NCBI RefSeq assembly: GCF_963678975.1
Contig: NC_089274.1
Coordinates: 19,237,633-19,301,632 of the forward strand
Length of the DNA: 64,000 nt
Direction: 5' to 3'
Origin: Dysidea avara
Taxonomy: Eukaryota > Porifera > Demospongiae > Dictyoceratida > Dysideidae
Below the pieces are notes generated by a model. That model was given only the letters and a program-made list of their open reading frames with translations, made no database searches and was not told the origin of the DNA. The position numbers and the translations under genes are program-made. This document shows, piece by piece, positions 25,073 through 37,892 of this stretch (its first letter is position 1; each line of letters begins with the position of its first letter).

Positions 25073-25276
25073 TCCTGACCACCTGGTAGACTCCTGTAAG
25101 CGTTCGAGCGTAAATCGGATGGCTGCAGGTTCGAGGCCACCTAGGTCCAGTCATGGATTTTTTCTCCTTTCTCAAACTTTTCAAACACACCTTAAGTAGC
25201 TAAAGTCTTTGAGCAGGCTGTATAGGACCAGGTGTCCTACAGACCCTGTAAAGCATTAATAAATAAATTTAAAAAT
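25073..25276 (+). mobile_element. tRNA-derived SINE, full length
   Basis: The head contains an A-box-like TGGTAGACTCC (25084-25094) and a B-box GGTTCGAGGCC (25129-25139), spaced as in tRNA promoters. The body is AAAGTCTTTGAGCAGGCTG, CCAGGTGTCCTACAGACC and CTGTAAAGCATTAATAAATA. Truncated relatives occur at 24873-24965 and 45730-45863. Transcription by RNA polymerase III is inferred from the boxes. Confidence 0.78.
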
Positions 25277-25632
25277 GGTCTATATATATTTTGAACATTA
25301 ATTGTCACAGCACCATATTAGGCCACTCCAAATAAATTCTCAGTTTCCCGTCCACCGCCCGCATCTAGTTACTGTCAGCTCTAAATATTCCATTATTCCG
25401 TATTCTTCCAGTTATTCTTGCATACTGAGAGGCTCAAAAAACCATCTTGAAACAGTGTCAGCTCACGTGTCAGCAGTGCTATCGAGTTGGCACAAGCTTC
25501 ACGTTTGCACTATTTTTGCAACTTGAAAAGGAAGGAACAAACTTACGCATGCTTCTATGCAGCTTTTTATGGTTGTGCCAGGCAAATAATGGCTTGAAAA
25601 GCTGCCAATCTTATAATGAAATAATGAAAATG

Positions 25633-25655
25633 GACCGCCCGCCCGCCCGCCCGCA
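25633..25655. repeat. (CCCG)n short tandem repeat
   Basis: Five to six CCCG units in otherwise AT-rich DNA, upstream of gene 4. Confidence 0.85.
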
Positions 25656-25829
25656 TGCAAATATATTGACGGGAAACAGAGAATTTATTTGGAGTGGCCT
25701 TAGCTGCGTATGTAGTCTCGGCTGTCTCGTCACAAGGAAGGCGAGCCAGACTACATATTATGCACGTCAGTCACATGCAACCTTTGATACCATCGCAACG
25801 CGCTGACTTGCGCAATCATTACTACTAAG

Positions 25830-25836
25830 CACGTGA
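25830..25836. promoter_or_regulatory. CACGTGA E-box upstream of gene 4
   Basis: CACGTGA lies about 350 bp before the gene 4 start and just upstream of a plausible 5' UTR donor (GCAATGTAAGT, 25895-25905). The same motif is upstream of genes 5, 6 and 7/8. It is a bHLH-type site by established consensus; function here is inferred. Confidence 0.4.
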
Positions 25837-26186
25837 TTAAGTAATTAAGCATTCAACACAATCGAGGGCGTTGCTCCATGCATCCGCTACAAGGCAATGT
25901 AAGTTTATGTGTGATTATCTGGCGTATTTTAGTTGTTTTTATGTCACTTTTATATCCCTACGTAAAGTTCATCAATCTCAGTAAAGTCTGCATGCAGGCT
26001 GGTTAATTCTCAAGGCAATTAATTTTAAATCATATTTGCATTACATTAAAAGTTTACGCCTACTTTTAATTTAATTTATACTGACTAATAATAAGTTGTG
26101 TGAACGTGTATTGCATTATACATAGACCTAGCTATATACATAGCAGGATATTAAACTTACGAATGTGTATTAATATCTTAAAGCCA

Positions 26187-29100
26187 ATGATGTCGACAAA
26201 CTTCAGATACTGGATAATTTTGCTTGTGCTTGTAACCTTATCTCTGAACACAGAAGTATCCTTGTCATCACCAGTACAAGTTAGTGTTGACAATATTTAT
26301 GTTGGAGAAAGCATTTGTATTTCGAGTGACCGCTTGAATATGACACATTGTAACAGTCCAGGTGATGACTTTACCTCCTACAGTTGTCCTGACTTAGACA
26401 GTACATTAGAGTACATCAATAATGCAACACAATATGGAAATATCAGTGTTGCACATGTGTGCCTACCTTCTGGATATTTTACCATCACAAGTCCACGATA
26501 TCTAAATGTTAGTGTTACCCTAACTGGTTTACTTAACCAGTCAATCATACAATGTGATTATGATAGCAACAAGAATATTGCCACCAGTGAGGATGAACTA
26601 CAGTTCACCTTATCCTTTTCAAGAGTGTCATTTGTGAGATTTGATTGTGTTCAGTTTGAGAGTTGTCCACAACCATTACGTATTACACTGGTTGATGATG
26701 TGATGATATCTAATAGCGGATTTGAGAGGTTTAGTGAAGGAGTGTTTGATATTTTCAATTCAAACAACATCACAATTGTTAATAGTAGCTTCATTGACAA
26801 TTATGGTACTGGTACTGTACTAATACCATTCAGAGGTAACACTGGAGCTGTAGCAGTCGGGTACAACAGAAACGATCCTTTACCAATTGTTACTCCCACC
26901 ATTTTAGTTGAGCATTGTTTATTTGTGAACAACTCAGCAACAGTTTCAGCTGAATCAATGCGTACCTCAACTAGCACTATTGCTACTGGAGTATTTACTG
27001 GCAGGGGAGGTGGCTTTGGTGTATTTGTACAGGATTCAATTAGAAATGTTTCTATATGGACCATCGACAGTGAGTTTATAGACAATTATGCATTTTCCTT
27101 TGGTGGTGGTATGTATGTGGCACTCAATGGTGATAAAAATCAACATAACTCAACGTTACAATATTGTCAGTTTATAAACAACAGAGCAAACTTAGGAGCT
27201 GGTGGTATGCTTATTGTGTTTCTCTCCAATGGAGATCGAAGGAACCCTATGACAGCAACATTTTCTAACTGTTACTTTGCTAGAAACTATGCAGAAACTG
27301 GAGGTGCAATGTATATATTTCCTGAGTATTCTTTGGGAGGAGACGGCAATGTTGCATTCATCGATAACTGTACATTTGAATACAATGAGGCATCTTCGTT
27401 TGGTGGAGCAGTTGCTACTGCAATATATTCTGTCTTTCGATCCACTGATCTCCTTCCATTGCATCATATTGTTAACTGGTAGGACACCAAACAACATTTG
27501 TGTGTTAACACACGTGTGTTTTATTACAGTACTTTTAAGAGGAACAGATGTCCAGATGGAATTGTAAATATTGGATATGTCCCTTTTGTTTTAAAGGGAA
27601 AGAATGTTTTCATGTCTAATTTTGGTCCTGCCTTTCGGGTAAGTCGGCAAACACACAATTGTACTTACTTTATATACATGTAATAATAGATAATAGCATC
27701 TGTAGTTCAAATCCATGATGAGGTAAAGTTTATTGATAATGAAACACCTGAAGGAGGGGCAATGTATATCAACTCATTTGGACAAATCAAAATGTATCCC
27801 AGTTCATCTATAACATTTGAAAACAACAGAGGAGGGTAAGAACAACGCATCAACAAGTTTAGATTAACAATGTCTCCTTTGTACCAATAGCATTGGAGCT
27901 GCCATTGTTGTATCAACACAGACATTTCCGTCAGTGTTTAATAGACTTCTCAACAATCCACAGTGCTTTCTGTTGTACTACACTCCTGGAGTATCATTCT
28001 TAGACGTCAGTGATGTAAGCACTGTCCATGAAATTAATGATGGTTAACACTGTGCTGTGTTTTATTACAGGTACGTCTAAATTTCAACAACAATACTGCA
28101 TTGGAAGCATCTGCCATATTCCTGACCAGTGCTCAGCAGTGTTCATGGATTGGGAACACACCACCATACTTTGATGCTGCCTCTGTCTTAGATTGGCCTT
28201 TTTTCAAAATCAAGTAAGGATTAATAAAACGTTACCAGTCAACATTGTATGCCATGTGTTAGTCAAAGTGATGGGATGGCTACACGTATTGAAACTATTG
28301 CAGCTCAAATAGATATTACTAATCACACCGTAAGAGCGCTTTGTAATGTAGATGTCATGCTCATGATTGAAGGTTCACTTGTATGTAGGTTAGTGGCTGG
28401 CCAGGTGAACTACTGCCTATTTCCGTCAATCTAGTAGATGAAATAAACCAGAATGCTTCTGAGTTGCTGCAACTAGAGCCAAGAGACCAGAATAACCAAG
28501 TATTTATGAAGCATAGTTTCAAAAATGTACATATTTTATTATCATAGCCCACTACCAAGTATAGAATCCAGCCAGCATTTTTCTATCAGCAAAATCAGCG
28601 ACTACTTGACATAACATTTGCTATTGATGAAAGTGTTCAACAAGAAATTGAGTATGGTAATGCCAGTACTGTTGTGGCAATTGAAGAACCTTTAATTGGG
28701 GTGAGTATAATGTCTACCATATCATGAATGGATCATTTTCTCATTCGATCTTTGCAGAATATTAAAACCAGTATCATTTTGAATGCTACTCGCTGTCTAG
28801 CTGGTTACCGGTTGGCAAGCGATTCTGATTTGGGTGGTTTAACATGTTGGTGTAACACTGATCTTGAACACATACGTAATTGTGAAGATGATCAACGTAC
28901 CATCCTACTAACTGTATGAGTGTTGTAGGAACAATAATTGTTTATTGTGTGAGTGTTTAATATAGGATGGATCATGGGGGATTAAACAAGCTCATGATGC
29001 TGATGAGAATTTGGTGGTTTATCCATGTCCTCCTGGATATTGTAAATGTTTCCCACAACACAGCAGCCTTGGAGTAGATGTGTGTACTTTTGCATACTTC

Positions 29101-32100
29101 AATGGTGACCCTGATAAACAATGTGTCTGTGAGAGGAAAGGTCAGCAAACTCAAACATATAATTATATTACTGTGTTTATAATCTCTATACACAACAGGT
29201 TACTTATGTGGTGATTGTAGAGATGGTAAAGGAGTAAGTGCTCTACTAAATCACTGTGTTGATTGTAGTAATGCTTATGGAATACTGATTGGTGTGTTGG
29301 GTAAGTGGTAAACAAACTTGGATGATGTTAACGTTTACTGTGATAGTGATCATTGATGGAATAGTGATTATTATTTTGCTGTTTAAGAATGTCAGTTTTT
29401 CAGCTTTACTATTCCCTACCATATTCTTCATTAATGTAAGTAACCATATACTAGTAGAGTGAATAATACTGACTTTTGTCTATGTAGATGGTGTCTTATG
29501 TTGGTGAGAACTTTCCTACTTCATATGACGAAGTTGGGAGATATGTGAGTACAAACCTTATTGATAATTATTGTTAATGTTACTAATGTATCGTGTTATT
29601 TTAGATGTACTATCTGAACAGTTTTCTCAGTTTGTATTTCCCATATGATTTCTGTCTGTATTCTGGGACAACTGCACTAGCATCATTCACCTTCAGATAC
29701 ATACCATTTTCACTATCGATCATCATCTGTTCAATAGTGACCGCATGGTTGTAAGTACACCAATACTTAAGTAGAGTACCTACCTATGGTGTGTGTTAAT
29801 AAGTGAATGTTTATTATTTACCGATAATATTTTTTTGTTTGCTCATGAAATGAATATTCATGAATCAAGTCTCTATTGAGTTACGTACATGTCCTGTGAA
29901 AGTGGAATTTTCTTTGCATGTGTAATGTAAAGGTCTGCACAACAATGCAACTAATACTAGTTAGTAAATCATTAACATATTTGTTGTATGCTGCGTTTAT
30001 TCATATGATTCTCACAACTGAGATTAAAATCTGAAAAATGTTCATAGATGTCAAAGTGGATACTGTTTTGTATATAATCCATTAAGATTCACTGTAAGGA
30101 GACCCATGTTGTCCTCCATGTCCAATTTATATATTGCATAATAAAAGTGTATACTCAGCTATTGGTGTTAACACATGTTGTTTCTGTAGCCGATACAGTT
30201 TCAAGACTAGCAGGCCAATTAAATGGAGCAGTCTATGGCTACTACTAACACTACAATACAGTCATGTGATCTACACATCTATGACTGTATTGAACTGTCC
30301 TCACGTGGTCAATGAAAATGGAGAATTTGAATCTGTTAGTATGGAGTAGTAGCTAACCATTGCTATCATAGTTTGTTTCACAGCGTTGGTTCATTAATGG
30401 AACACACAGTTGCTTCACTGATCGTCATGCACTGCTAGGACTGTGGGCTATTGTTATGCTGTTGGTGTGTGCACTGTTGATCCCATTCCTGGCCTTAGTG
30501 GCAGTTGGTAAAATAAAGGTGTGTTAACATTAATTTTTGTGAATTGTATCAGTAGCAGGGATATAGACATGATTTATCAAAGGTGACTTTTAGATTTGGT
30601 AGCGAGTTACAGATGCTGAGCCTGGAGGCACAGTCTCCAACTACTGACAGTGTTAGATTAATGATTCTGTGGATGATATATAATATTTTTAAGATGGAAT
30701 CCCTTAATGCATATGGCTAGTCACAAGGTATAGGTATTGGTGGTAGTGGAAATCTAGATCGAAATGCATTCTAATTTAGAATGAAACACTGAAGAGTTTT
30801 CATTCCTTGGTGTTATATAGGCTGAGGTACTCTAATAGAGCAGTCAAATGCATTTAAGTTAAAAGTACTCTAATAGAACAGTCACAGCAATACAGGTAAT
30901 AAAGAATAATACATTTAAGAATTCTTGTGCCTCCTATATGACCCAGAATCAGGGTAAGTTCCACTACGTTACTTTTCTCTTTTTCGTACCTTTGTGCTGC
31001 CAAACTTTGTTATTTGGTGTTTCTGCTGCAAAACCTAAATCGCAAAAAGCTTCCCATGATTTTTAGGAAATTTTTTGGCTGAGTAGACATTTGTTCTGGT
31101 TCCTATATGTAGGTTATGCTTTTTAAATAAGATCTACTGTAATGTGTTTATGGAGTCATCAACTTGGAATCCCATACCATCTATTGTCAATCTGGCCATT
31201 CTGGCAACCTTATAAGTGAATGCTGATTTCTAGCTGTCAGTTACTACTAGGGGTGGTGGCAAGGGAAGTACATCCAGTGCAGTAGCCCAAAGGGACTGGA
31301 ACATATATATAAGCTGGTCATGTGCAGAAAAGGCCAATATTTCTTGGGTTTACTATGCAGGTGGCTACATTAGATGAGTGAATTATTGTGGAATTTAAAG
31401 TTGAGAGGCGGCCTATTTATACAAGTTGTTGCCATACAGGATTTATTGTACATCATTTACTATAGAAACCTCATTGGCTTAGTCAGCTAGCAAGGTATCT
31501 TAATAAGCCATTCAAGGAAGAAGTTCCATGGTGGTGTGCTGTTGAGTTGGGAAGGAAATTTATATTACTACTCTTTTTGATTCCATTTCCACAAAACACA
31601 GTAAGCCACATAAAACTGCATTAGAAACATTACTGCATTAAAATATTTTATTATAGTGTCCCCCACTGTTAATACTGATGATGATGTTTGCTCTGTATAC
31701 CTATATAATGCCCTACAAAGACATGTTGGTCAATGTGGTTGAGCTTTTGTTTCAGTTAATGTTCATGTTATTTCTGCTGCTGAGATCTACCCGAGACATT
31801 GTGGACGACTATTTAGTATTCCCTTACCATAATAACTTTTTGGATAATATTAGTTTCTTGAACAAAAATTGCACTGATAATGAGACTGGCGTGGCCACTT
31901 TAACCTGGCTATTATTTCCATTTGCCTATTTTCCTCTGCTTATTTCCACTGTATTAATCACTGCCAAGTTGCTTAAGAAGGCATGGTGAGTGCACCTCAC
32001 ATACTGTAAAATTTGTAATTTGCATATTTTTATAGGTCAAGTAGTAAAATTAGCAATCCTACCAGAGTTATCAGAAATCATTCACGTAAAAAGAGAACAT

Positions 32101-32324
32101 CAACCATAAGAGTTAATACAGTAAATGCCCGTCATCTCACATTGGAGTTTGTAGATGGTACTTATCAAAGTGCACCCAGAAAAGATGTGATTGCAAATAG
32201 CCTTGGAGATGAAAATGTTGCTGTTGCTGCTGCTACTGCTGTTGTGTCTACAATAATTAAGAATGAATCTTTTGGTGTAGAAGATAATTTGACTGTTACC
32301 ACTGAAAATAACACTAAATTATAA
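26187..32324 (+). CDS. Gene 4: beta-helix-repeat multi-pass membrane protein, 1300 aa
   Basis: Exons: 26187-27478, 27530-27638, 27690-27835, 27891-28014, 28071-28213, 28263-28329, 28389-28499, 28548-28700, 28758-28913, 28966-29140, 29199-29300, 29347-29435, 29488-29544, 29605-29750, 30190-30334, 30384-30518, 31466-31600, 31657-31985, 32036-32324. They total 3903 nt with the frame intact. The start at MMSTNF was chosen because it gives a clean signal peptide (YWIILLVLVTLSL); an in-frame ATG at 26100 gives a poor one. Repeats include SEFIDNYAFSFGGGMYV and CTFEYNEASSFGGAVAT. Then come the PCPPGYCKC and YLCGDCRDGKGVSALL linkers. The membrane domain spans about residues 850-1204 (LWLLLTLQYSHVIYTSM, WWCAVELGRKFILLLF, YIMPYKDMLVNVVELL). 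The tail has ARHLTLEFVDGTYQ and a run of Ala/Val. Introns 14 (439 nt) and 16 (947 nt) are enlarged. Confidence 0.9.
30519..31465. other. Gene 4 intron 16 (947 nt)
   Basis: An enlarged intron with no coding remnant that I recognise. It carries two copies of the CTCTAATAGA(G/A)CAGTCA motif at about 30829-30845 and 30868-30884. Confidence 0.6.
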
Positions 32325-32750
32325 TTTAGCTACTATTAGATTACTAATCCTATCACAATACAGATAAATATTGTTGTATTATGACATATAGCTATGTACC
32401 TTTAAAGCACAATATATTGCTCAACTGCTGTACTTCTTAGTATATCCTAGCTACACCTTGGCCGGTCTCATTCACCGATGTATGTTCTATTAGAGATATC
32501 ACAGCATAATGTCATCAGTGGACAAAAGGCAGTTTATTAACATACAAATATTATGGAGTAGGGAACAGGCAAAAGGAGGGCTTGTAGGAGTGACTGCAAC
32601 TGATACTATACCTATCAGTGCAGATTTGTTATATTTTCCAAACCTTACAAATGCTCCACCTGCAGTTTGTATGTAAACATCAAGTCAAGATTCAAGAATG
32701 AATGGGCTAACGCCTTCAGCACATTAGTTTACAGTAACAATATTATATAT
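32325..32750. other. Gene 4 downstream region
   Basis: About 430 bp of AT-rich sequence after the gene 4 stop. A TTCTATTAGAGAT variant of the dispersed motif is near 32487. No gene is seen. Confidence 0.55.
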
Positions 32751-33895
32751 GTAATAGTTCAACCACGGGCACAAGTGCTTTGCCTGATATACACGCACAA
32801 GCACGAGGGCCGCAGGCCCAAGTGCGTATATACAGGCAAAGCACGAGTGCCCGTGGTATATGTTCTACTTTAGCATGTAGACCCACCTAATTGGCAAAAT
32901 CTTTAGTTGCTATACCCTTCTCTTATATAGGGAACCAAGTAAGCTGTGATCGTGGGATTGAATTTTGCCAAACAAACTGTGATTGTGGGATTCAATTTTA
33001 ACACATCAAACAGTAGTTTGATTTTGTTAATATAGAGACTAGTGTTAATTATGTTACTTTAATTGCTACATTTACAAAAAGTTTAATAAAAACAACTACT
33101 GTTGATGTATTAAAATTAAATCCCACAATCACAGGTTGTTTGGCAGAATTCAATCCCACAATCACAGCTTGCTTGATTCCCTATATAAGATAACAGCATA
33201 ACATCAAAGAAATCTGATGATTTCTGGATATAGTGTGCACTCCTATTAGGTGTGCAATGTATCAAGGTAACGAGATATTCACATGTATGCACTGCTACCA
33301 GTGTGTATATCTCATTAAGGCAGTGCGTATATCACGTTACACACTGCCTTAATGAGATATATGCACTGCCATAAGTACGTATGTCTCGTTAACTTGAGAC
33401 ATTGCACACCTATTAGGAGTGCACACTATATCCAGAAATCATCAGATTTCTTTGATGTTATCCTCTTCTCTTATATAGGGAATCAAGCAAGCTGTGATTG
33501 TGGGATTTAATTTTAATACATCAACAGTAGTTTTTTTTTTTTTACTTTTGTAAAATGTAGCAATTAATTAACACTAGTCTCTTAAAATTGCTATATTAGC
33601 AAAAATAAAATCAAACTACTGTTTGATGTATTAAAATTGAATCCCACAATCACAGTTTGTTTGGCAAAATTCAATTCCACAATCACAGCTTACTTGGTTC
33701 CCTATGTAAGAGAAGGGTATAGCAACTAAAGATTTTGCCAATTAGGTGGGTCTACATGCTAAAGTAGAACATATTAGTTATACCACGGGCACTCGTGCTT
33801 TGCCTAATATATATGCACTTGCACTCGGGCCTGTGGCCCTCGTGCTTGTATGTATATATCAGGAAAAGCACTCGTGCGCGTGGTATAACTATTAC
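32751..33895. repeat. 1.1-kb inverted duplication with nested foldback elements
   Basis: Starting with GTAATAGTT and ending with AACTATTAC, the whole interval folds on a centre near 33320. Matching landmarks include ACCACGGGCAC...CTTTGCC at both ends, TAGCATGTAGACCCACCTAA facing its complement, ATCAGATTTCTTTGATGTTA, and GTGCACTCCTATTAGGTGTG. Each ~570-bp arm holds two smaller foldbacks: a TTATACCACGGGC element and an AAGCTGTGAT(C/T)GTGGGATT element. The arms are diverged, so it is not a very recent event. There is no coding sequence. Confidence 0.8.
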
Positions 33896-33943
33896 ATGCA
33901 TATATATATATTTATTATATTGTCCATGCAGCCATATTATTTT

Positions 33944-34188
33944 TATCCACACAAAAACTGCCAAACTGTGAAAAATGGTGTGGCCTTAAAAAGCCTGGGT
34001 GAAAAAAAGTGAAATCAAAGGTGGCGGCCAAGAAATGATTGCAGTGATGTTAATGCTAATAAATTTTAAAATACATTATTATAGCATTAACATCATTGCA
34101 GCCAAGAACACCTTTGATTTCACTTTTTTCACCCAAGCTTTTTTAAGGCTGCACCATTTTTTCACAGCTTGGTTGTTTTTGTGTGGAT
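33944..34188. mobile_element. Foldback MITE, ~245 bp
   Basis: ATCCACACAAAAACTGCCAA, ATGGTGTGGCCTTAAAAA and GTGAAATCAAAGGTG pair with CACCTTTGATTTCAC, TTTTTTAAGGCTGCACCATT and TTTTTGTGTGGAT. Arms are about 110 bp around an AT-rich centre. Confidence 0.75.
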
Positions 34189-34744
34189 TTCGCTTCTTTT
34201 TGTACTTTGATACCAAAACCAGCCTATGGTTGACTTTAGGATTTGTTTTTACTTACATTTCTTCTTATATATACACTGAGACATAATGATGATCATCAAA
34301 GACGGACTTACAAATGTATTGTATTGCTTTAGAACGTGCATTTTTGAGGAATTCTAATAGAACATACATAGAATGTTCTAGAACAATCTAGAACTTCCAT
34401 TGGTAGAGCTTTTTACTTCAATATTTGATAATATTATTGTAATACTCTAATAGAGTGCACTATTTTTTGAAGACTTCTAATAGAACAGGCTGGTGCATAT
34501 AGTTCAAAAATTTAGTCATAAATTTTCATGAGGCTTTATCAATACGAGCTAATCAAAAGTCTTGACATTGAGTACTGTAGAATGCTTAAATCCTAGACTC
34601 CCTATATACATTACTCTAGCAACCCCTTATTGGCAAAAAACCTATGTTGCCTTGTCAGTATGACAGTATTGCTGGAGTAACCACTGGGTCTGGGATTGAA
34701 TTCAGCACAGTTTTAGCTAATTTGTTCATCTTTGCTTTTGGTTA

Positions 34745-35525
34745 AAAGACCCAACAACGATACACTATCCGATATATTCTGTCAATGGAATCCCTATCAA
34801 ATGTCTACTACAACACAAAGATCTTGGTGTGACATTCTCAACTGACTTAGTGGTCATCACATTATAAATCTATCTCTGCAAAGCTTATCAAACCCTAGGA
34901 TTAATCAGAAGAACTTTCAAAACTGACTGCATTGAGGTAAAGAAGAATCTATATATCACACTAGTACAATCCCAACTAATGTACTGCTCACAGATATGGA
35001 GACCAAAAGATATTACAACATTAATGTACATCCTCAAACTCAATGATTTAATGTTTCTTATAAAAGCGCTAAAATCACCATCAGACAACTTTAACATCAA
35101 GGACCACATCACCTTCACAAGTCATTTCACAAGATCAGGAGTGCACCACAAAGTTAATTCATCCAAGAACTTCAACAGCAGCACAGAGTCATTTTTATTT
35201 TAATAGAATTGCAAGACTCTACAACTACTTACCTGCCATAGATATCTCATTACCTACCAACACAATCAAGCACTGAAAAACTGATTATTTATGGAACCAC
35301 TTTTCTAACAATTTCAACTTTGAAAGAACCACATTCTATGTCCATGCGTGTCCATGCCATCGATGTTCCAAAGAGCCCATTCCCACAAACTTTAATCAAG
35401 ATTTTTTTCCTCACTCATGGTTGTCAGCAATAGCTAGTTGCTGGCATGCTGAAGGCATGCACACCAATAACTTTAATTGTAATTTTGTATGTGCATGCTG
35501 TAAAGCTATAATAAATAAATTGATT
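34745..35525 (+). mobile_element. LINE reverse-transcriptase 3' fragment
   Basis: Frames encode KDLGVTFSTDL, then KAYQTLGLIRRTFKTD, LYITLVQSQLMYCSQIWRP, FLIKALKSPSDNFNIKDHIT and ARLYNYLPAIDISLPTNT. This is the C-terminal reverse-transcriptase region typical of non-LTR elements of the CR1/Jockey/I type. It is 5' truncated, with several stops and a deletion after IWRPKDITTL. The end (GCTGTAAAGCTATAATAAAT) resembles the local SINE tail. Confidence 0.75.
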
Positions 35526-36842
35526 TTTAAATTAGACTCCTATATTTGGCATAGTCGATCTTCCATACAGGAGTATGAGAACATATCAAAACAAAGCATT
35601 GAAACATAAACTAAATACTAGGCTACAATACAACAAAAGTATGCAGTAATACATACATTTTAATTAGTGAGCAGAGCTCTGGCTGAAGTAGTGTGAAGTT
35701 GTTGATATTTGAGTGTTAGCAAAAGTTGGTGGACATCGTGTGTTACGACTATGCTGTGCTCCAAATGTTATTGCCTAACCAGTCCCCAATCAGAAAATTT
35801 CCCACAGTATTTGACGTGACGCTGAAAATGATCAGTCATATTCTGATAGTTGGTAAACCAAGTGAGCTCAATGTTGCAGACACCGTTGTTGAGCTCAATG
35901 TTGCAATAAGTAAATCGCAACTAGCTAATGTTCAAGATTCTAACCCCCAGTAGCTTTACGGGGGTCTATATTATTTTTTTCTTCCTAGCTATACCCTCAG
36001 TTAGACTAGGCATTCGCTCTCTTAATCATCCCTGAGGTTTTTTTTGGTGTCTGCGGGACTTTCCTGTATCAAGCTACTGCCAAACCCTACAATTTTACGT
36101 CACATCACGTGACTCGTTCAAATGTAATTCATGATTAAGGTGTGACTTCACCTCGCTATCCAGCTGTTTCAGCACAATAGTATAGTCCCAGTACTAATTG
36201 GTTAGCGTGGGTTATTTCGGAAGATATATCAACGACTGGCGCGATTATTTAATGTGTAAGTTGCCGTTTGCTATAGCTACAGTAGCTACGACCATACGAC
36301 GTACAAGAACTAGTTACTAGCTATACAGCTATACGTGTATGAATATGTGCATGTGACTTTAATTAGAACAAATAAATTCCTTGTTACAAAGGTCAGATAT
36401 AGAGTAGTGGTGGTGGTTTATAAGACACTTAACTTCAAAGCATTGCTATTACCTAATGCCATAACCCTGGTGTTCACACTTTTTACAGGAAAAGGTGTAC
36501 CAATAAACAAAACTAGCTATCCTAAAAATTTTCCTACATGTGGTGGGCTGTATGATCATTTTTCTGGAGCACTCAGTGTAAAAGTGGACATTGAGAGTGT
36601 TATGAGACACTGCAGTGCTTGTAAGTTGAGTGTTTTTATGTTTCATTATAGTAGATATTATATGGAAAAGGTAGCAACAACACTGCATGTAGACAGACAA
36701 AACAGCTTGGTTGACTTCATACATATATACACTTTATGTCTCATATTTCTTACTACATAGTAAGAAAATCACTGACAGTAGCTATATTCAGCATAGTTTA
36801 TGTGTAATAATGTAACAAATTTCTATTTTTGTATGTAGGTTT
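35526..36842. other. Region upstream of gene 5
   Basis: I find no supported gene. A short open frame at 36335-36760 has no recognisable domain and no conserved paralogue. A CACGTGAC box lies at 36106-36113. Confidence 0.5.
36106..36113. promoter_or_regulatory. CACGTGAC E-box upstream of gene 5
   Basis: This is the bHLH-type motif also found upstream of genes 4, 6 and 7/8. It lies 1.8 kb before the gene 5 ATG. A 5' UTR intron would be needed for it to be promoter-proximal, and TGTGTAAGTTG at 36252-36262 is a candidate donor. Confidence 0.35.
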
Positions 36843-36960
36843 AGGTTTTTTGTTTGTTTGTTTGTTTGTTTGTTTAACCTTGCCATGCCCACACAGATCT
36901 CTTTTAAGAGTCTGGCTGTGGTCGCACAAGACCGAGGGCTCACCATATTGTAATGTATTT
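36843..36960 (-). mobile_element. Possible retroposon 3' end with (CAAA)n tail
   Basis: On the minus strand, GGTGAGCCCTCGGTCTTGTG is followed by CCACAGCCAGACTCTTAAAA, GGGCATGGCAAGG and seven or so CAAA units. An A-rich tandem tail after a GC-richer body is typical of SINE/LINE ends. Only one copy is in the window, so the class is uncertain. Confidence 0.45.
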
Positions 36961-37398
36961 ACACGTTTCCTCGTTTAATAATGATGGTTCTCTCTCTATA
37001 TGATGGAGCAAATTTAATGAGCCCTAATTTGTGGTTGACTTATAATGATGATCTGAATAGGCATTATCCTCTACTCCTGAATCTTCAGGATTTAACCCAC
37101 TAAACTTTGTTTAAGCTATGTGAGTCTGACCCATATTACCCTGTCTCATCTACTACTCTACTGAGAAAAAAAGAGTTTACCACTATTCTATTAATTCACT
37201 ACAATTCTACATATTTGCATGGCTACTAGCTAGCTACTACATGCATTTATTTTGTTGTCATAGTTTAGCTAGCTGTATATACGTTTTACATTCACTCAGA
37301 GACATGGAGAGTATAGCTAAATTAAATCACGATAGCTAGCTTGTGGCTAAGGTAGCTTAGCAATTACAGTATATAGTAGTTAACTAGCTATTTGTCAG

Positions 37399-37624
37399 GT
37401 GACCGGATTTGCAAAAAGGGGTCTTCCACTCACATCCAATTTTGTAAACTTGGGAGACCATAACTATGTGTTCAAGTAACATATTAATCTAAAATTTTCA
37501 CCATCCATTCAGCTATGTTGGTGCGTACTTCTGACCAAATTTCAAGTCAATGGCTAAAGTTATGAATGGTCAAAGTTGGTAAATTGGATGTGTGTGGATG
37601 ACTCCTTTTCACAAATCCGGTCAC
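37399..37624. mobile_element. MITE with ~50-bp terminal inverted repeats
   Basis: GTGACCGGATTTGCAAAAAG, GGTCTTCCACTCACATCC and AATTT at the left are mirrored by AAATTGGATGTG, GGATGACTCCTTTTC and ACAAATCCGGTCAC at the right. It is 226 bp and noncoding. A partial end occurs at 4876-4900. Confidence 0.8.
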
Positions 37625-37892
37625 ATATAGCTACTGGCAAATGCTTGAGTATCCAATTACAGCAACTGTCATACTAATAGACAGTACTTCAAATACATTT
37701 CCTGTTTTCTCCTTGCACCCAGGCTCCAGGCATATTTGTAGGTAGTCTAGTCTTGCGCAGCCAGAAGCCAGCGGATCACAGTGTTTTTTGCTTTTACACA
37801 ACCTAATCAAATCCATAAGAAACAGAATGGTCTGGCTACACTAGACTATATGTATATCTACTTACTTTATCCTGGTATTTGACATTTTTAAC

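Noticed and set aside
25073-25150. tRNA gene
   Set aside because: A and B boxes are present, but it is continuous with a SINE body and A-rich tail and does not give a convincing cloverleaf.
36335-36760. 141-aa plus-strand open frame upstream of gene 5
   Set aside because: No domain or family similarity is seen, composition is like the surrounding DNA, and it is not conserved upstream of the other copies.
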